Positions 55,094 through 63,274 of a stretch of DNA of 64,000 nucleotides are shown one piece after another; position 1 is the stretch's first letter; the number at the start of each line of letters is the position of its first letter. A program made the translations under genes and the position numbers. The notes beneath the pieces are model-generated. The model worked only from the letters and a program-made list of their open reading frames with translations. It made no database searches and was not told the origin of the DNA. The DNA lies in contig NZ_CP011533.1 in the NCBI RefSeq assembly GCF_001704275.1, positions 9,300,001-9,364,000 on the forward strand, written 5' to 3'. This stretch comes from Streptomyces noursei ATCC 11455. Its GTDB lineage: Bacteria > Actinomycetota > Actinomycetes > Streptomycetales > Streptomycetaceae.

Positions 55094-55567
55094 TCAGGTC
55101 AGCTCCTCGGCGAGCAAGTCCATCAACAGTGCGTCCTGCCAGAGCCCGGTCCGGTGGTCGCGCCCGTATGCTCGCATGATCCCCACCGGCTTGAACCCGA
55201 CCTTGCCGTAACTGCGGATCGCTGCGGTGTTGGCCGCCGCGGGATCGATGGTCAGCCGGTGATGACCGCGTTCCCGCACCAGCCACCTGGCCAGTGTGCG
55301 CACCGCGTCGGCGCCCAGCCCCTTCCCGTGATGTCGTGCGGTCAGGAAGATGTCGATGCCGGCGCGGCGGAACTCGGGGTCGGTCTCTTCCTCGAACTGC
55401 ACCGCTCCGATGACCTCGCCCTCGAAGACGATGGCGAGCATGCCCTCAAAGTCTTCCGGGGGCGACCACCACGCCGCGACTTCCGGCTCTCGCACGATCC
55501 TGTCGAGAACCTCACCCTCGCCGTATCCCACCGGCCGCAGTACGACGTCGTCCCCGCGCAGCTCCAT
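55094..55567 (-). CDS. GNAT-family N-acetyltransferase (AAC(6')-like)
   Basis: 157 residues with the GNAT layout: VLRPVG at the start, a substrate segment with AAWWSPPEDFEG, the beta-bulge EGEVIGAVQFEEE, the acetyl-CoA loop [19 protein letters not shown] and DPAAANTAAIRSYGKVGFKPVG. Length and the WW-PP segment resemble aminoglycoside 6'-N-acetyltransferase-like proteins, but chromosomal Streptomyces homologues often act on other amines. GGAGG sits only one base before the ATG and a GATAAT lies just upstream, so a leaderless or very short-leader transcript is plausible. Confidence 0.88.
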   Translation of the reverse strand: MELRGDDVVLRPVGYGEGEVLDRIVREPEVAAWWSPPEDFEGMLAIVFEGEVIGAVQFEEETDPEFRRAGIDIFLTARHHGKGLGADAVRTLARWLVRERGHHRLTIDPAAANTAAIRSYGKVGFKPVGIMRAYGRDHRTGLWQDALLMDLLAEELT

Positions 55568-55770
55568 GCCTCCATTATCCCTGGGAACTGTTCGTTCCCC
55601 TTCCCGAAGGGCGGGGAGCGTCCTGGCTCGGCCTGCCGCCCGAGCCCCTCTGCTCCCTCCTCCGGGGGAGGAGGAGATGGGTCACGTCGGCGATGTCCAG
55701 GGGGACTTCCGCGGCGAGGATCACGCCATGACCAAAACCATCGTCTTCACCGCCGCGCCACTCCTCGTCC

Positions 55771-56330
55771 GTGCTGCTCTACCTCGGCCTGCTCGTCATG
55801 TTCTGCCAACTCGCGCTGGTCCGGGCCGTTCCCGTATGGCGGGCGGTGGCGGTGGTGTTCGCCGTGCCGGTTTCCCTCCTGGGACTGGACGCGCTGCCGG
55901 ACGTGGGCCTGTTGCTGTGCGTCGGACTCGCACCGTTCCCGCGCCGCGGCCGCGTTCGGCGCGATCGCCGGCACCGGCCGCGACGCCCTGGACCAGTTGC
56001 GACGCATGCTGGCCGTCCGCAACGACAAGGACGATCCGCGCGCCCCGCAGCCGACCATCCACGACCTGCCCGCACTCGCCCGGCAGGTTGCAGGAGCCGG
56101 TCTGGAGGTGGTGAGCACCGTTGAGGGCGGGCCACGGTCGGTGTCTGCCGACTGCGGTGCCGCGGTGTATCGGATCGTGCGGGAGGCACTGACGAACGTC
56201 GTCAAGCACGCCGGCGCGAACCGTGCCGAGGTGCGGCTGCGCTGGTGCGACGATGGACTGGACATACGCGTCGACGATGACGGCCGCGGCGCGGGGAAGA
56301 ACCTGCCGTCCGGCGGGCACGGCCTGGGGG
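55771..56330 (+). pseudogene. Degraded NarL-type sensor histidine kinase
   Basis: One frame from 55771 encodes hydrophobic, membrane-like segments (LLYLGLLVMFCQLALVRA). From about 55935 another frame encodes the end of a HisKA_3 region (GTGRDALDQLRRMLAV) and the ATPase N and G1 boxes (YRIVREALTNVVKHAG, VDDDGRGAG, GGHGLGAG). The sequence then breaks off inside the ATPase domain. The phosphoacceptor histidine region and the rest of the ATPase are missing, so the gene is dead. Confidence 0.8.
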
Positions 56331-56525
56331 CAGGACGACCACCTCTTCGACGCCCTGTACGCGGGCGTGAGCGGCTTCCTGCTCAAGGACGTGCGGCGGG
56401 ACGACCTCGTGCACGCCGTCCGCGTGGTCGCGGCGGGCGACTCGCTGCTCGCCCCCTCAGCCACCCGCACCCTGATCGCCGCCTACGAGACCGGACTGGT
56501 CGTCCCCGGGCGCCTCGTGAACTGA
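56331..56525 (+). pseudogene. Fragment of NarL/LuxR response regulator
   Basis: In a third frame, directly abutting the kinase relic, DDHLFDALYAGVSGFLLKDV and DLVHAVRVVAAGDSLLAPSATR match the end of a receiver domain and its linker in NarL-family regulators. The receiver start with the phosphorylated Asp and the HTH domain are both missing. This is a deletion scar joining kinase and regulator genes. Confidence 0.8.
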
Positions 56526-56693
56526 ACCGCGGCCTCCGCACAGACGCGCCGGGCGCTGTGCCCCGCATGCGCCGCCCCGGAGAGGCCGACGTCCGTCGCC
56601 TCGCCCGCGCCCTCGAAGCCCGGCAAGCTCCGCAGGCCCCGGGCGAGGTCTTCGTCACCTGGTCCGCGCGCTGAGCAAAGGGACAGTCCTGGT

Positions 56694-57314
56694 CTAGGAG
56701 TTGGGACCCTCACGCGTTTCCATGAAGTCGCTGATCAAGGCCGTGGAGTCGCCGGCAGAGGGTGACTGGGACCGACGCGCGGGTTCGCCACCAGCCTCCC
56801 CAGCGACGCCCAGATCACGCCGCATGGCCTCTCTCATGGTGTCTATCAAGGACCACAGCGCATGTTGCGCGTCAGCGGCTGACCGCAGGCTCTCGCCCGG
56901 CCGGGGATTGCCCTGCTCCAGTCGTTTGACCTGTCCATGGACCCGGGTCAGTGTCTCGTTCAGCTCGTGAGCCGGGGCAATCACGGCGTCGGGCGCGATC
57001 ATCAGGGCCTCGGACCACCGGTCGCGGTAGGTGTCCTTGGTTTCTTCCAGCGCCCGAATGTCCTCGTCCCCGGGTGTGCGGTCCCGCATGACGTACAGGT
57101 GACGGCTGAGCGCCGTGGCGAACTGCCGTGCATCCCGGTGCAGTTCCGAGTAGCAGCTCCGCCGGAGTTCACGGTTGTCACGAGCCGCTTGAATGGCCTG
57201 GGTCATCTCCAACTCACGCCTCTTGGCCCGGTCGGCACCCCGCTGGGTGAGCAACGCACCCCCTAGCGTGCCCGCTACACCAGCCACCGCGATCAGCACA
57301 GCCCCAACGTCCAT
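56694..57314 (-). CDS. Hypothetical membrane-anchored coiled-coil protein
   Basis: 206 residues. Residues about 4-24 are one hydrophobic segment (VLIAVAGVAGTLGGALLTQ), followed by a charged stretch (RAKRRELEMTQAIQAARDNRE) and long helices with coiled-coil character up to about 175. The tail is polar and low in order. Similar one-TM proteins are common in Streptomyces with no assigned role. It is transcribed alone between two gene relics. I do not recognise a function; membrane topology is the only safe inference. Confidence 0.75.
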   Translation of the reverse strand: MDVGAVLIAVAGVAGTLGGALLTQRGADRAKRRELEMTQAIQAARDNRELRRSCYSELHRDARQFATALSRHLYVMRDRTPGDEDIRALEETKDTYRDRWSEALMIAPDAVIAPAHELNETLTRVHGQVKRLEQGNPRPGESLRSAADAQHALWSLIDTMREAMRRDLGVAGEAGGEPARRSQSPSAGDSTALISDFMETREGPNS

Positions 57315-57386
57315 CGGATCACTCTAGACCGCGCCCCCAGATGAGCAGACGGAGAGGACCGCAGCTCGCCACCTCGATCGGCTTCC

Positions 57387-57626
57387 TCACCCTGCCCCGA
57401 AAGAAACGGCCCGGTCATGGAATGCCGTGGTTGCCGCGAGCGTGGCCCGCCCGGTCGTGACCCGGTTCACCGGCGCGGCCTCGTCGGCATAGCCGAAGGA
57501 GATTCCCACGAGCAACTTGCCTCCGGTGACGCCGAGTTCGGCGCGGACGGTGTCGGCGTAGAAGCTCAGCAGCCCCTGCGGGCAGCTGTCCAGGCCGTAA
57601 GCGGTCATCGCCAGGACCTCGCGGGC
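57387..57626 (-). pseudogene. C-terminal remnant of a nitroreductase
   Basis: The minus-strand frame encodes MTAYGLDSCPQGLLSFYADT, then ELGVTGGKLLVGISFGYAD and PVNRVTTGRATL, the C-terminal part of the flavin nitroreductase fold. Homology begins abruptly at about 57626; the whole FMN-binding N-terminal half is absent. Confidence 0.8.
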
Positions 57627-57628
57627 GG

Positions 57629-57905
57629 GAGCGCATTCTGGCCGCCGCCGCCGCGGAGTTCCCCGACCCAAAGAGCGCGGTCCACTCCTGCGCCCGCGAA
57701 CAGAAACTGCGGATGGTGCAGTTGGTCGCCGCCCTCGTGACGGACATGGGCTGCCGCCAACCCGTCGCACTCGCCGAACAACTGGTCACCCTCGCCGACG
57801 GGGCGGCCAGCCGCGCCATGGTGCTGGGCGATGCGGACTACGGCCGGCACGCACGGGCGGCAGCGGAGGTTCTCCTCAAACACGCTCTGCCGGACCCAAA
57901 TTGGC
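57629..57905 (+). pseudogene. C-terminal remnant of a TetR-family regulator
   Basis: The frame starting at 57629 reads ERILAAAAAEFPDP, then ALAEQLVTLADGAASRAMVLG and ARAAAEVLLKHALPDPNW, the ligand-domain end of TetR/AcrR regulators. The HTH half is missing. It abuts the nitroreductase relic back to back, as expected if one deletion removed the 5' halves of a divergent pair and their promoter. Confidence 0.75.
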
Positions 57906-58318
57906 GTCCAGCACATCGCCGACCGGCGGATCCTTCTCCGTGTGTGGTTGGGTTCCATGTTGACCGAACTCGTCGTCCACCACCGCCCGTCACCTCATCG
58001 CCGCAACCCATCGGCACGACCACGGACAAGAGAGCTGTGAGACACCGCAGTTGTGGACAGGAAGCAAGCCGTCGAGCGGGCGCAGGCCAGCGCTCCTGAA
58101 GGCAGTACGCACGACCGGAAAGCTCATGGCTGTTCAGTACGCACCTCCGAACTCCGCTGGGGCAGCGTACCTTTGTGATCTCCGGTCAATTTTCCACTGT
58201 TCTCGGAAGCCCATTGCCCTGGAGCGCACTCCAGCACAGAATGCGCGTGACAAATCCGGAGTGGCGGAGGGCGACCGACGCCGTGGAACTCCGGACACAG
58301 AGCTGAGAGGACCCCCAC
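57906..58318 (+). other. Non-coding interval before the serine protease
   Basis: About 413 nt with no convincing gene. It contains the presumed protease promoter, GAGAGG as ribosome site close to the start, and a small 6-bp hairpin at 58220-58235. Low-GC patches occur around 58125-58200. Confidence 0.5.
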
Positions 58319-59200
58319 ATGTATCGACCTCTCGTCGGCACCCTGGCCACCGCCGTGCTGGGAGCCGCCGCGTTGGTGACCGCTGCTGCCCCGGCGGGCG
58401 CGGTCCCGGTCGGCGCCGCCGCGCACCACAAGCCCAAGCCGCCGCGGGCCCAGGCCGTCGACTTCGCGGGCACGGTGGCGCTGGACGACTGTTCCGGATC
58501 GATCGTCAAGATGCCCACCTCGCAGCCGGACGACCCGGCGCTGGTGATGACCAACGGCCACTGCCTGGAGAGTGGGATGCCCACCGCGGGCCAGGTGATA
58601 GTCGACCAACCTTCCAGTCGCGGCTTCACCGTCCTGGACAAGTCGGCCGGCGACCTGGGCTCGATCCAGGCCACCAAGGTCGTCTACGCGACCATGACCG
58701 ACACCGACGTGACGCTCTACGAGACCGGCTCGACCTACGCGCAGATCGAGCAGAAGTACGGGATCAAGCCGCTGGAGCTGTCCACCGACCACCCCGCCAA
58801 GGGGGCCGGGATCAGCGTCGTCTCCGGCTACTGGAAGAAGACCTACACCTGCAGCATCGACGGGTTCGCGCCCACGCTGAAGGAGGGCGACTGGACCTGG
58901 AAGGATTCGGTCCGCTACACCCGGGAGTGCAATGTGATCGGTGGCACCTCCGGGTCGCCGGTGATCGACAACTCCACCGGCAAGGTCACCGCCATCAACA
59001 ACACCATCAACGAGAACGGTGAGCGCTGCACCGTCAACAACCCGTGCGAGGTGGACGAGAACGGCAACGTCACCGTCCACAACGGCATCGGCTACGCGCA
59101 GGAGACCTACGGCATCCCCAAGTGCTTCGGCACCGGCAACAAGCTCGACCTGAACGCCGCGGGCTGCACCCTGCCCAAGCCGTCGGGCCTCCGCCACTGA
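58319..59200 (+). CDS. Secreted trypsin-like serine protease (S1 family)
   Basis: 293 residues with a Sec signal peptide (LATAVLGAAALVTAAAPAGA, cleavage near residue 29). The catalytic triad is visible: His in TNGHCLESG, Asp in DTDVTLYE and Ser in GGTSGSPV. Paired cysteines (DDCSG/GHCL, CSIDG/RECN, RCTVNNPCE, KCFG/GCTLP) suggest disulfides. It should cleave peptides outside the cell. It is a single-gene unit with its own hairpin terminator, unrelated to the flanking relics. Confidence 0.92.
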   Translation: MYRPLVGTLATAVLGAAALVTAAAPAGAVPVGAAAHHKPKPPRAQAVDFAGTVALDDCSGSIVKMPTSQPDDPALVMTNGHCLESGMPTAGQVIVDQPSSRGFTVLDKSAGDLGSIQATKVVYATMTDTDVTLYETGSTYAQIEQKYGIKPLELSTDHPAKGAGISVVSGYWKKTYTCSIDGFAPTLKEGDWTWKDSVRYTRECNVIGGTSGSPVIDNSTGKVTAINNTINENGERCTVNNPCEVDENGNVTVHNGIGYAQETYGIPKCFGTGNKLDLNAAGCTLPKPSGLRH

Positions 59201-59250
59201 CGGACAGCTGCTGACGGAACCCGCTGTCGACGGACGCGGGCAGTGCGGAA

Positions 59251-59287
59251 CCAGGTCCCGTGCATGCATCGCGTGCACGGGACCTGG
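59251..59287 (+). terminator. Terminator after the serine protease
   Basis: A perfect 14-bp stem (59251-59264 with 59274-59287) with a 9-nt loop, 51 nt past the protease stop. Confidence 0.75.
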
Positions 59288-59375
59288 CCGTGGGGGCGGG
59301 GGAGGGGCGGACCTGGTCAGCGCTCCAAAGCCGCATGCCGGCTTCATGGTGGGTGGCGCCTGCGGCCAGTCCCGG

Positions 59376-59913
59376 CCCGGAGCTGTGGCGACAGACCGAG
59401 GGCCGCATCACACATCTGGTGGCGGGTGTCGGCACCGGCGGCACGATCAGCGGCACGGGCGGCTACCTCAAGGAGGTGAGCGGCGGCCGGGTCCAGGTGA
59501 TCGGCGCGGACCCGGAAGCATCCGTCTGCTCGGGCGGGCCAGGCACCGCGTACGCGGTGGAGAGCATCGGCCTGTTCCGTCACCCTGAAACGGTGGACGA
59601 CTCCTGGCCGGAGTCGTTCCACACCGATGTGGTGGATCGCTTCGAGCGGATCGACGACCTCGACTCGCTGCTGACCGCCCGCCGACTGGCCTGTGAGGAG
59701 GGGCTGTTGGTGGGCGCATCCGCGGGGACCGCGGTGGCCGCCGCGCTCCGGTTCGCCGCCGGGCTCGGCCCCGACGACCTGATGGTCGTGGTGATCCCGG
59801 ATTCCGGCCGCAACTACCTGAGCAAGGTGTACGACGACGAGTGGCTGCGCGAGCAGATCGGCGACGACCTCCCGGGCGGCGGCGCGCAGGAGGCCGACCG
59901 AATCGCTTCCTGA
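59376..59913 (+). pseudogene. N-truncated cystathionine beta-synthase/cysteine synthase
   Basis: The frame encodes only the C-terminal half of a fold-type II PLP enzyme: AGVGTGGTISGTGGYLKEVS (phosphate loop), IGADPEAS, EEGLLVGASAGTAVAAAL and PDSGRNYLSKVYDDEWL. The N-terminal half with the PLP lysine is missing, and upstream sequence in the same frame has no homology to it. No regulatory CBS domains follow. Without the lysine it cannot be an active enzyme. Confidence 0.82.
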
Positions 59914-60130
59914 GTCGAGGTCACCGGCCACCGACAACATGCCGTCATCTGGGCCTGGCCGACCCGTACTTCACTTTCGGCGTGGCTGGACCGGTTGGCG
60001 ACGGCCTCGGTGAGGTTCTCGTCGTCCTCCTCGCCCTCGTCGCGCGCGGGCACCAGCGGCTCGGCCACACCGTCGGCCCCACGGCCGCGCCGCTCCCGTC
60101 CAACAGGAGGGAGCATGCACCGCCACCCCG

Positions 60131-60712
60131 TCACATGGCCGTATGGCGGAGCACGGTGTCGATGATGAGGTCGATCTCCCGGGGGCTCGGTGGCTCGCCG
60201 GTGAGCAGGAAGCTCTGCAGTATCAGCGCGGGACCGGTGCGGGCGGCCAGCGGGTGGACGATCTCGGGGCCGAACTCGCCGCTGTGCACGCCCGCGCGCA
60301 GGATGGCTTCGATGCGCTCCAGGCGTGGCGCGATGATCCTTTCGGCGAACATGGCACGCAGTTCCGGCTCGTGCAGCATGTCGACGATGAACTCGATGCC
60401 CGGGATGAGGGTTCTGCCCGACAGTACGTCGTTGAAGGCGCCCAGCGCGCCGGCGAGGTTGTCCCGGGTGGAGTGCTCCGGGTTCGGTTCGGGCAGCGGG
60501 GGCAGGGCGTAGTGCAGGGCGTCCAGAACCAGGGGCTGCTTGCCGGTCCAGCGCCGGTAGAGCGCGGCCTTGCCCGTGCCGGCACGGGCGGCGATGCCGT
60601 CCATGGTGAGACGGCCATAGCCGTTCGCGGCCAGCTCGTCGAGCGTCGCGACGTATATCGCGTGTTCCAGTTCCGTACCCCGGCGGCGGCCGGGCGTCGC
60701 ACTCTCTGCCAT
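60131..60712 (-). CDS. TetR-family transcriptional regulator
   Basis: 193 residues. The HTH lies in residues about 15-60 (YVATLDELAANGYGRLTMDG, ARAGTGKAALYRRW), and the C-terminal ligand domain resembles TetR_C_11/16 types (GPALILQSFLLTGEPPS). It is divergent from the methyltransferase gene with 85 nt between starts, the usual layout for a repressor of itself and its neighbour. The inverted arms at 60722-60729 and 60772-60779 are candidate operator halves. The ligand is unknown. Confidence 0.92.
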   Translation of the reverse strand: MAESATPGRRRGTELEHAIYVATLDELAANGYGRLTMDGIAARAGTGKAALYRRWTGKQPLVLDALHYALPPLPEPNPEHSTRDNLAGALGAFNDVLSGRTLIPGIEFIVDMLHEPELRAMFAERIIAPRLERIEAILRAGVHSGEFGPEIVHPLAARTGPALILQSFLLTGEPPSPREIDLIIDTVLRHTAM

Positions 60713-60721
60713 GGGTTCGAC

Positions 60722-60779
60722 AGTAGACGCTGGCGTTCCCTTCTGCCTACACTCGCTTTAGTGAACAACCTCGTCTACT
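60722..60779. promoter_or_regulatory. Divergent TetR/methyltransferase promoter with inverted arms
   Basis: agtagacg (60722-60729) and cgtctact (60772-60779) are exact reverse complements 42 nt apart, each close to one of the two divergent starts. This could be a pair of half-sites or chance. Confidence 0.4.
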
Positions 60780-60797
60780 AGAAGAGGTGAGGGTTGA

Positions 60798-61556
60798 ATG
60801 ACCGATCTGCGCACCGCGCATGACCGCCAAGACGGCCAGGAGCCGGCATTGGACTTCGAGGCGATGTACCAGGGGCGCGAGGTCGCCTTCGGGACGGACG
60901 AGGACCACCGGACGGACGTGATCCCGTGGCAACTGGACGCCCCCCAGCCGCTGGTCGTCGAGCTGGAGGCGGCGGGCGAAATCACCGGGCCGGTTCTGGA
61001 ATGCGGCTGCGGCCTCGGGGACAACGCCTTGTTCCTGGCCGGCCGCGGCCATGAGGTGACCGCCTTCGACGCCGCCCCCTCCGCGATCGAGCGCTGCCGG
61101 GCCAAGGCCGTCGCCGCCGGCAGCCCGGTGACCTTCATGGTGGCCGACGCGACGGAACTGCACGCCAGCGGCGTCCCTGGTGGCTTCCGTACTGTCGTCG
61201 ACAGTGCCATGCTGCACTGCCTGGACGCCGACCAGCGGCGGGCGTACCTGGCCGGACTGCGTCGGGTCTGTGCCCCCGGCGCCACGCTTCATGTCCTGTG
61301 CTTCCGTGGCGAGTTGGCCGCTCATCTGCAGATGCCGGCCGCCACCGACGAGCGCAGCCTGCGCGAGGCTCTCCGCGACGACTGGACGATCCGACGCATG
61401 GAGCCCCGCCACTACGCCACCGGCTTGACCCAGCAGGAATGGCAGAAGTTGGCGCCTGCCGTCCCGGGCGACCCGGAGCAGGGCGACCTCGTGACCGTCG
61501 ACGAGAACGGAAGGGTCCTGCTGCCGTTCTGGCAGATCACCGCTGAACTGACGTGA
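60798..61556 (+). CDS. Class I SAM-dependent methyltransferase
   Basis: 252 residues; GAGG lies about 11 nt before the ATG. Rossmann motif I is LECGCGLGDNALFLAGRGHEV, followed by TAFDAAPSAIERCR (motif II) and MVADATELHA. The MYQGREVAFGTDEDHRTDVIPWQ start resembles thiopurine/ubiquinone-type small-molecule methyltransferases of actinobacteria. The acceptor cannot be inferred. Placement opposite a TetR regulator suggests induction by a small toxic compound that it may methylate. Confidence 0.9.
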   Translation: MTDLRTAHDRQDGQEPALDFEAMYQGREVAFGTDEDHRTDVIPWQLDAPQPLVVELEAAGEITGPVLECGCGLGDNALFLAGRGHEVTAFDAAPSAIERCRAKAVAAGSPVTFMVADATELHASGVPGGFRTVVDSAMLHCLDADQRRAYLAGLRRVCAPGATLHVLCFRGELAAHLQMPAATDERSLREALRDDWTIRRMEPRHYATGLTQQEWQKLAPAVPGDPEQGDLVTVDENGRVLLPFWQITAELT

Positions 61557-61573
61557 TCGACCGCAGCCGGGCT

Positions 61574-61611
61574 CAGGGGGGCTTTCTCGGTGCACCCGAG
61601 GGAGCCCCCTG
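61574..61611 (+). terminator. Terminator after the methyltransferase
   Basis: A hairpin of outer arms caggggg-ct / agccccctg and inner arms ctcgg / ccgag, 18 nt past the stop codon. Confidence 0.65.
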
Positions 61612-61649
61612 CGTCGCTGCTCTCCCGCGCCGACAATTCTTCCTTCCTT

Positions 61650-61665
61650 GACAAAAATATTTGTC
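61650..61665 (+). promoter_or_regulatory. ArsR-type operator overlapping promoter
   Basis: GACAAA-AATA-TTTGTC is a near-perfect palindrome beginning within a TTGACA -35-like hexamer (61648-61653). AT-rich GACAAAnnnnTTTGTC sites suit ArsR-family winged-helix repressors, so the gene just downstream probably controls itself. Confidence 0.55.
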
Positions 61666-61667
61666 GG

Positions 61668-62354
61668 ATGCAGCCTGGAGCGGTGCTGGAAGTCGCTGTG
61701 ATCGAAGAACCCGCGGCGGCCGAGGCGTCCCTGGACCCGATACGGTCCCGGATCCTCGCCGCCCTGTCCGAGCCCGGCTCGGCCGCCATGCTGGCCGGCC
61801 GCCTCGGACTGCCCCGGCAGAAGGTCAACTACCACGTCAAGGAGCTGGCGCGGCACGGGCTGGTCGAACTGGCCGAGGAACGCCGCAAGGGCAATGTCAC
61901 CGAGCGGATCTACCGCGCCACCGCCGCCTCCTATGTGATTTCCCCCAGCGCCCTGGCCGCCGTCAGCCCCGATCCGGCGCGGTCGCCGGACCAGCTTTCC
62001 GCCCGCTGGCTGCTGGCACTGGGAGCCCGGCTGGTGCAGGAGGTCGGAGCGCTGCTGACCGGCGCCGCCCGGGCCCGCAAGCGGGTCGCCACCTTCGCCG
62101 TCGACGCCGAGGTGCGGTTCGCCTCCGCGGCCGACCGGACAGCCTTCGCGGACGAGCTGACCCGGGCCGTGACGACCCTCGTCGGCCGCTACCACGACGA
62201 GTCCGCCCCCGGGGGCCGCAGCCACCGGGTCGTCGTCGGCCTCCACCAGATCCCCGCAACGCCGCTCACCGACAGGGACGAGCGGACCGATCCGCAACAG
62301 CACCGGGGGGCAGCCGCAACGGAATCCGGAGCAGGACAGGACCACCGACCATGA
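61668..62354 (+). CDS. ArsR-family helix-turn-helix regulator
   Basis: 228 residues from ATG 61668; a GTG at 61698 with GGAAG 5 nt upstream is a good alternative, since the promoter overlaps the first ATG. The winged helix is SRILAALSEPGSAAMLAGRL, then RQKVNYHVKELARHGLVEL. The long C-terminal half (RATAASYVISPSALAAVSPD onward) is typical of ArsR proteins paired with SRPBCC/AHSA1 proteins. The stop codon overlaps the next gene's ATG (ATGA), indicating translational coupling. Confidence 0.9.
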   Translation: MQPGAVLEVAVIEEPAAAEASLDPIRSRILAALSEPGSAAMLAGRLGLPRQKVNYHVKELARHGLVELAEERRKGNVTERIYRATAASYVISPSALAAVSPDPARSPDQLSARWLLALGARLVQEVGALLTGAARARKRVATFAVDAEVRFASAADRTAFADELTRAVTTLVGRYHDESAPGGRSHRVVVGLHQIPATPLTDRDERTDPQQHRGAAATESGAGQDHRP

Positions 62355-63091
62355 CGCACCCGTTCGAGATCGAGCTGGAGTCGACCCTGCCGGCGAGCCC
62401 GCAGCAGGTCTGGGACGCCATCGCGACCGGACCCGGGATCGACTCCTGGTTCATGGGCCGCAACGAGGTGGAGCCGCGCGAGGGCGGCACCGCCGCCATG
62501 GACACCGGCGGCCACCGGGAGGAGGCGGTGGTCACCGCCTACGAACCCGGTACGCGGTTCGCCACCCGCACGGGCACCGGCGAGGACGGCCGGTTCATGG
62601 CCTTCGAGTACCTCATCGAGGGTCGGGACCAGGGCAGTACCGTGCTGCGCGTCGTCCACAGCGGGCTGCTGGGCGACGACTGGGAGGACGAGTACGACGC
62701 GCTGCGCCGCGGCTGGCCCTTCCACCTCCACACCCTGCGCGAGTACCTGACGCACTTCCCCGGCCGCACCGCCGTCCCCGTCTTCGCCCTGGCCATGCCG
62801 CAGGAGCGGTCACCACGAGAGGTGACGGCGGCACTCACCCGCGCCCTGTCGCTGCCGGCCTCGATGTCCGCGGGCACGCCGGTGCACGCGCAGCCGGCGG
62901 GCCTGCCGCCGCTGAACGGCGAGGTGGTCTGGGCGGACCACGAACGCTTCGCGATCCGGACCGACGACGGGCTCTACACCTTCCACCACGGCACCGGCGG
63001 GCCGGTGTTGATGTTCCACCACCTGTTCGGCGCCGACCCGGACGGCGCCGAGACCGCCTGGCAGAAGTGGCTGACCGGGCTTCTCGCCTGA
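62351..63091 (+). CDS. SRPBCC/AHSA1-domain protein
   Basis: 246 residues. The START-like fold covers about residues 1-140 (FEIELESTLPASPQQVWDAI, GPGIDSWFMGRNEVEPREGG, HSGLLGDDWEDEYDALRRGW). A C-terminal extension of about 100 residues (PPLNGEVVWADHERFAIRTD, FHHLFGADPDGAETAW) is shared by ArsR-linked members. It would bind a hydrophobic ligand in a helix-grip pocket. It overlaps the ArsR stop by 4 nt, so the two are one operon; the ligand is unknown. Confidence 0.9.
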   Translation: MTHPFEIELESTLPASPQQVWDAIATGPGIDSWFMGRNEVEPREGGTAAMDTGGHREEAVVTAYEPGTRFATRTGTGEDGRFMAFEYLIEGRDQGSTVLRVVHSGLLGDDWEDEYDALRRGWPFHLHTLREYLTHFPGRTAVPVFALAMPQERSPREVTAALTRALSLPASMSAGTPVHAQPAGLPPLNGEVVWADHERFAIRTDDGLYTFHHGTGGPVLMFHHLFGADPDGAETAWQKWLTGLLA

Positions 63092-63113
63092 CCCCCACAG
63101 CACACGACGCGCC

Positions 63114-63134
63114 CGCCCGGACAAGCTCCGGGCG
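63114..63134 (+). terminator. Short hairpin after the ArsR-SRPBCC pair
   Basis: An 8-bp perfect stem (cgcccgga / tccgggcg) with a 5-nt loop, 23 nt past the stop. Confidence 0.5.
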
Positions 63135-63274
63135 AACCCCGTCACGCGAGCCGCCGCAGGAACCGTCGCCCCGGCGGCGGCTCCCCCGCCCCGTACCGCC
63201 GCACGCTTCGGCCCGTCATGCCCGAGCGCATCCCGAGCACCGGACACCGCACACGAGAGAGCACGGAGTCACCC

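Noticed and set aside
58220..58235. Small 6-bp hairpin upstream of the serine protease
   Set aside because: Too short and too common in this base composition to call a regulatory element.
59841..60512. Plus-strand frame across the TetR gene
   Set aside because: It overlaps the well-supported minus-strand TetR regulator and shows no family features; 59914-60130 holds nothing I can identify.
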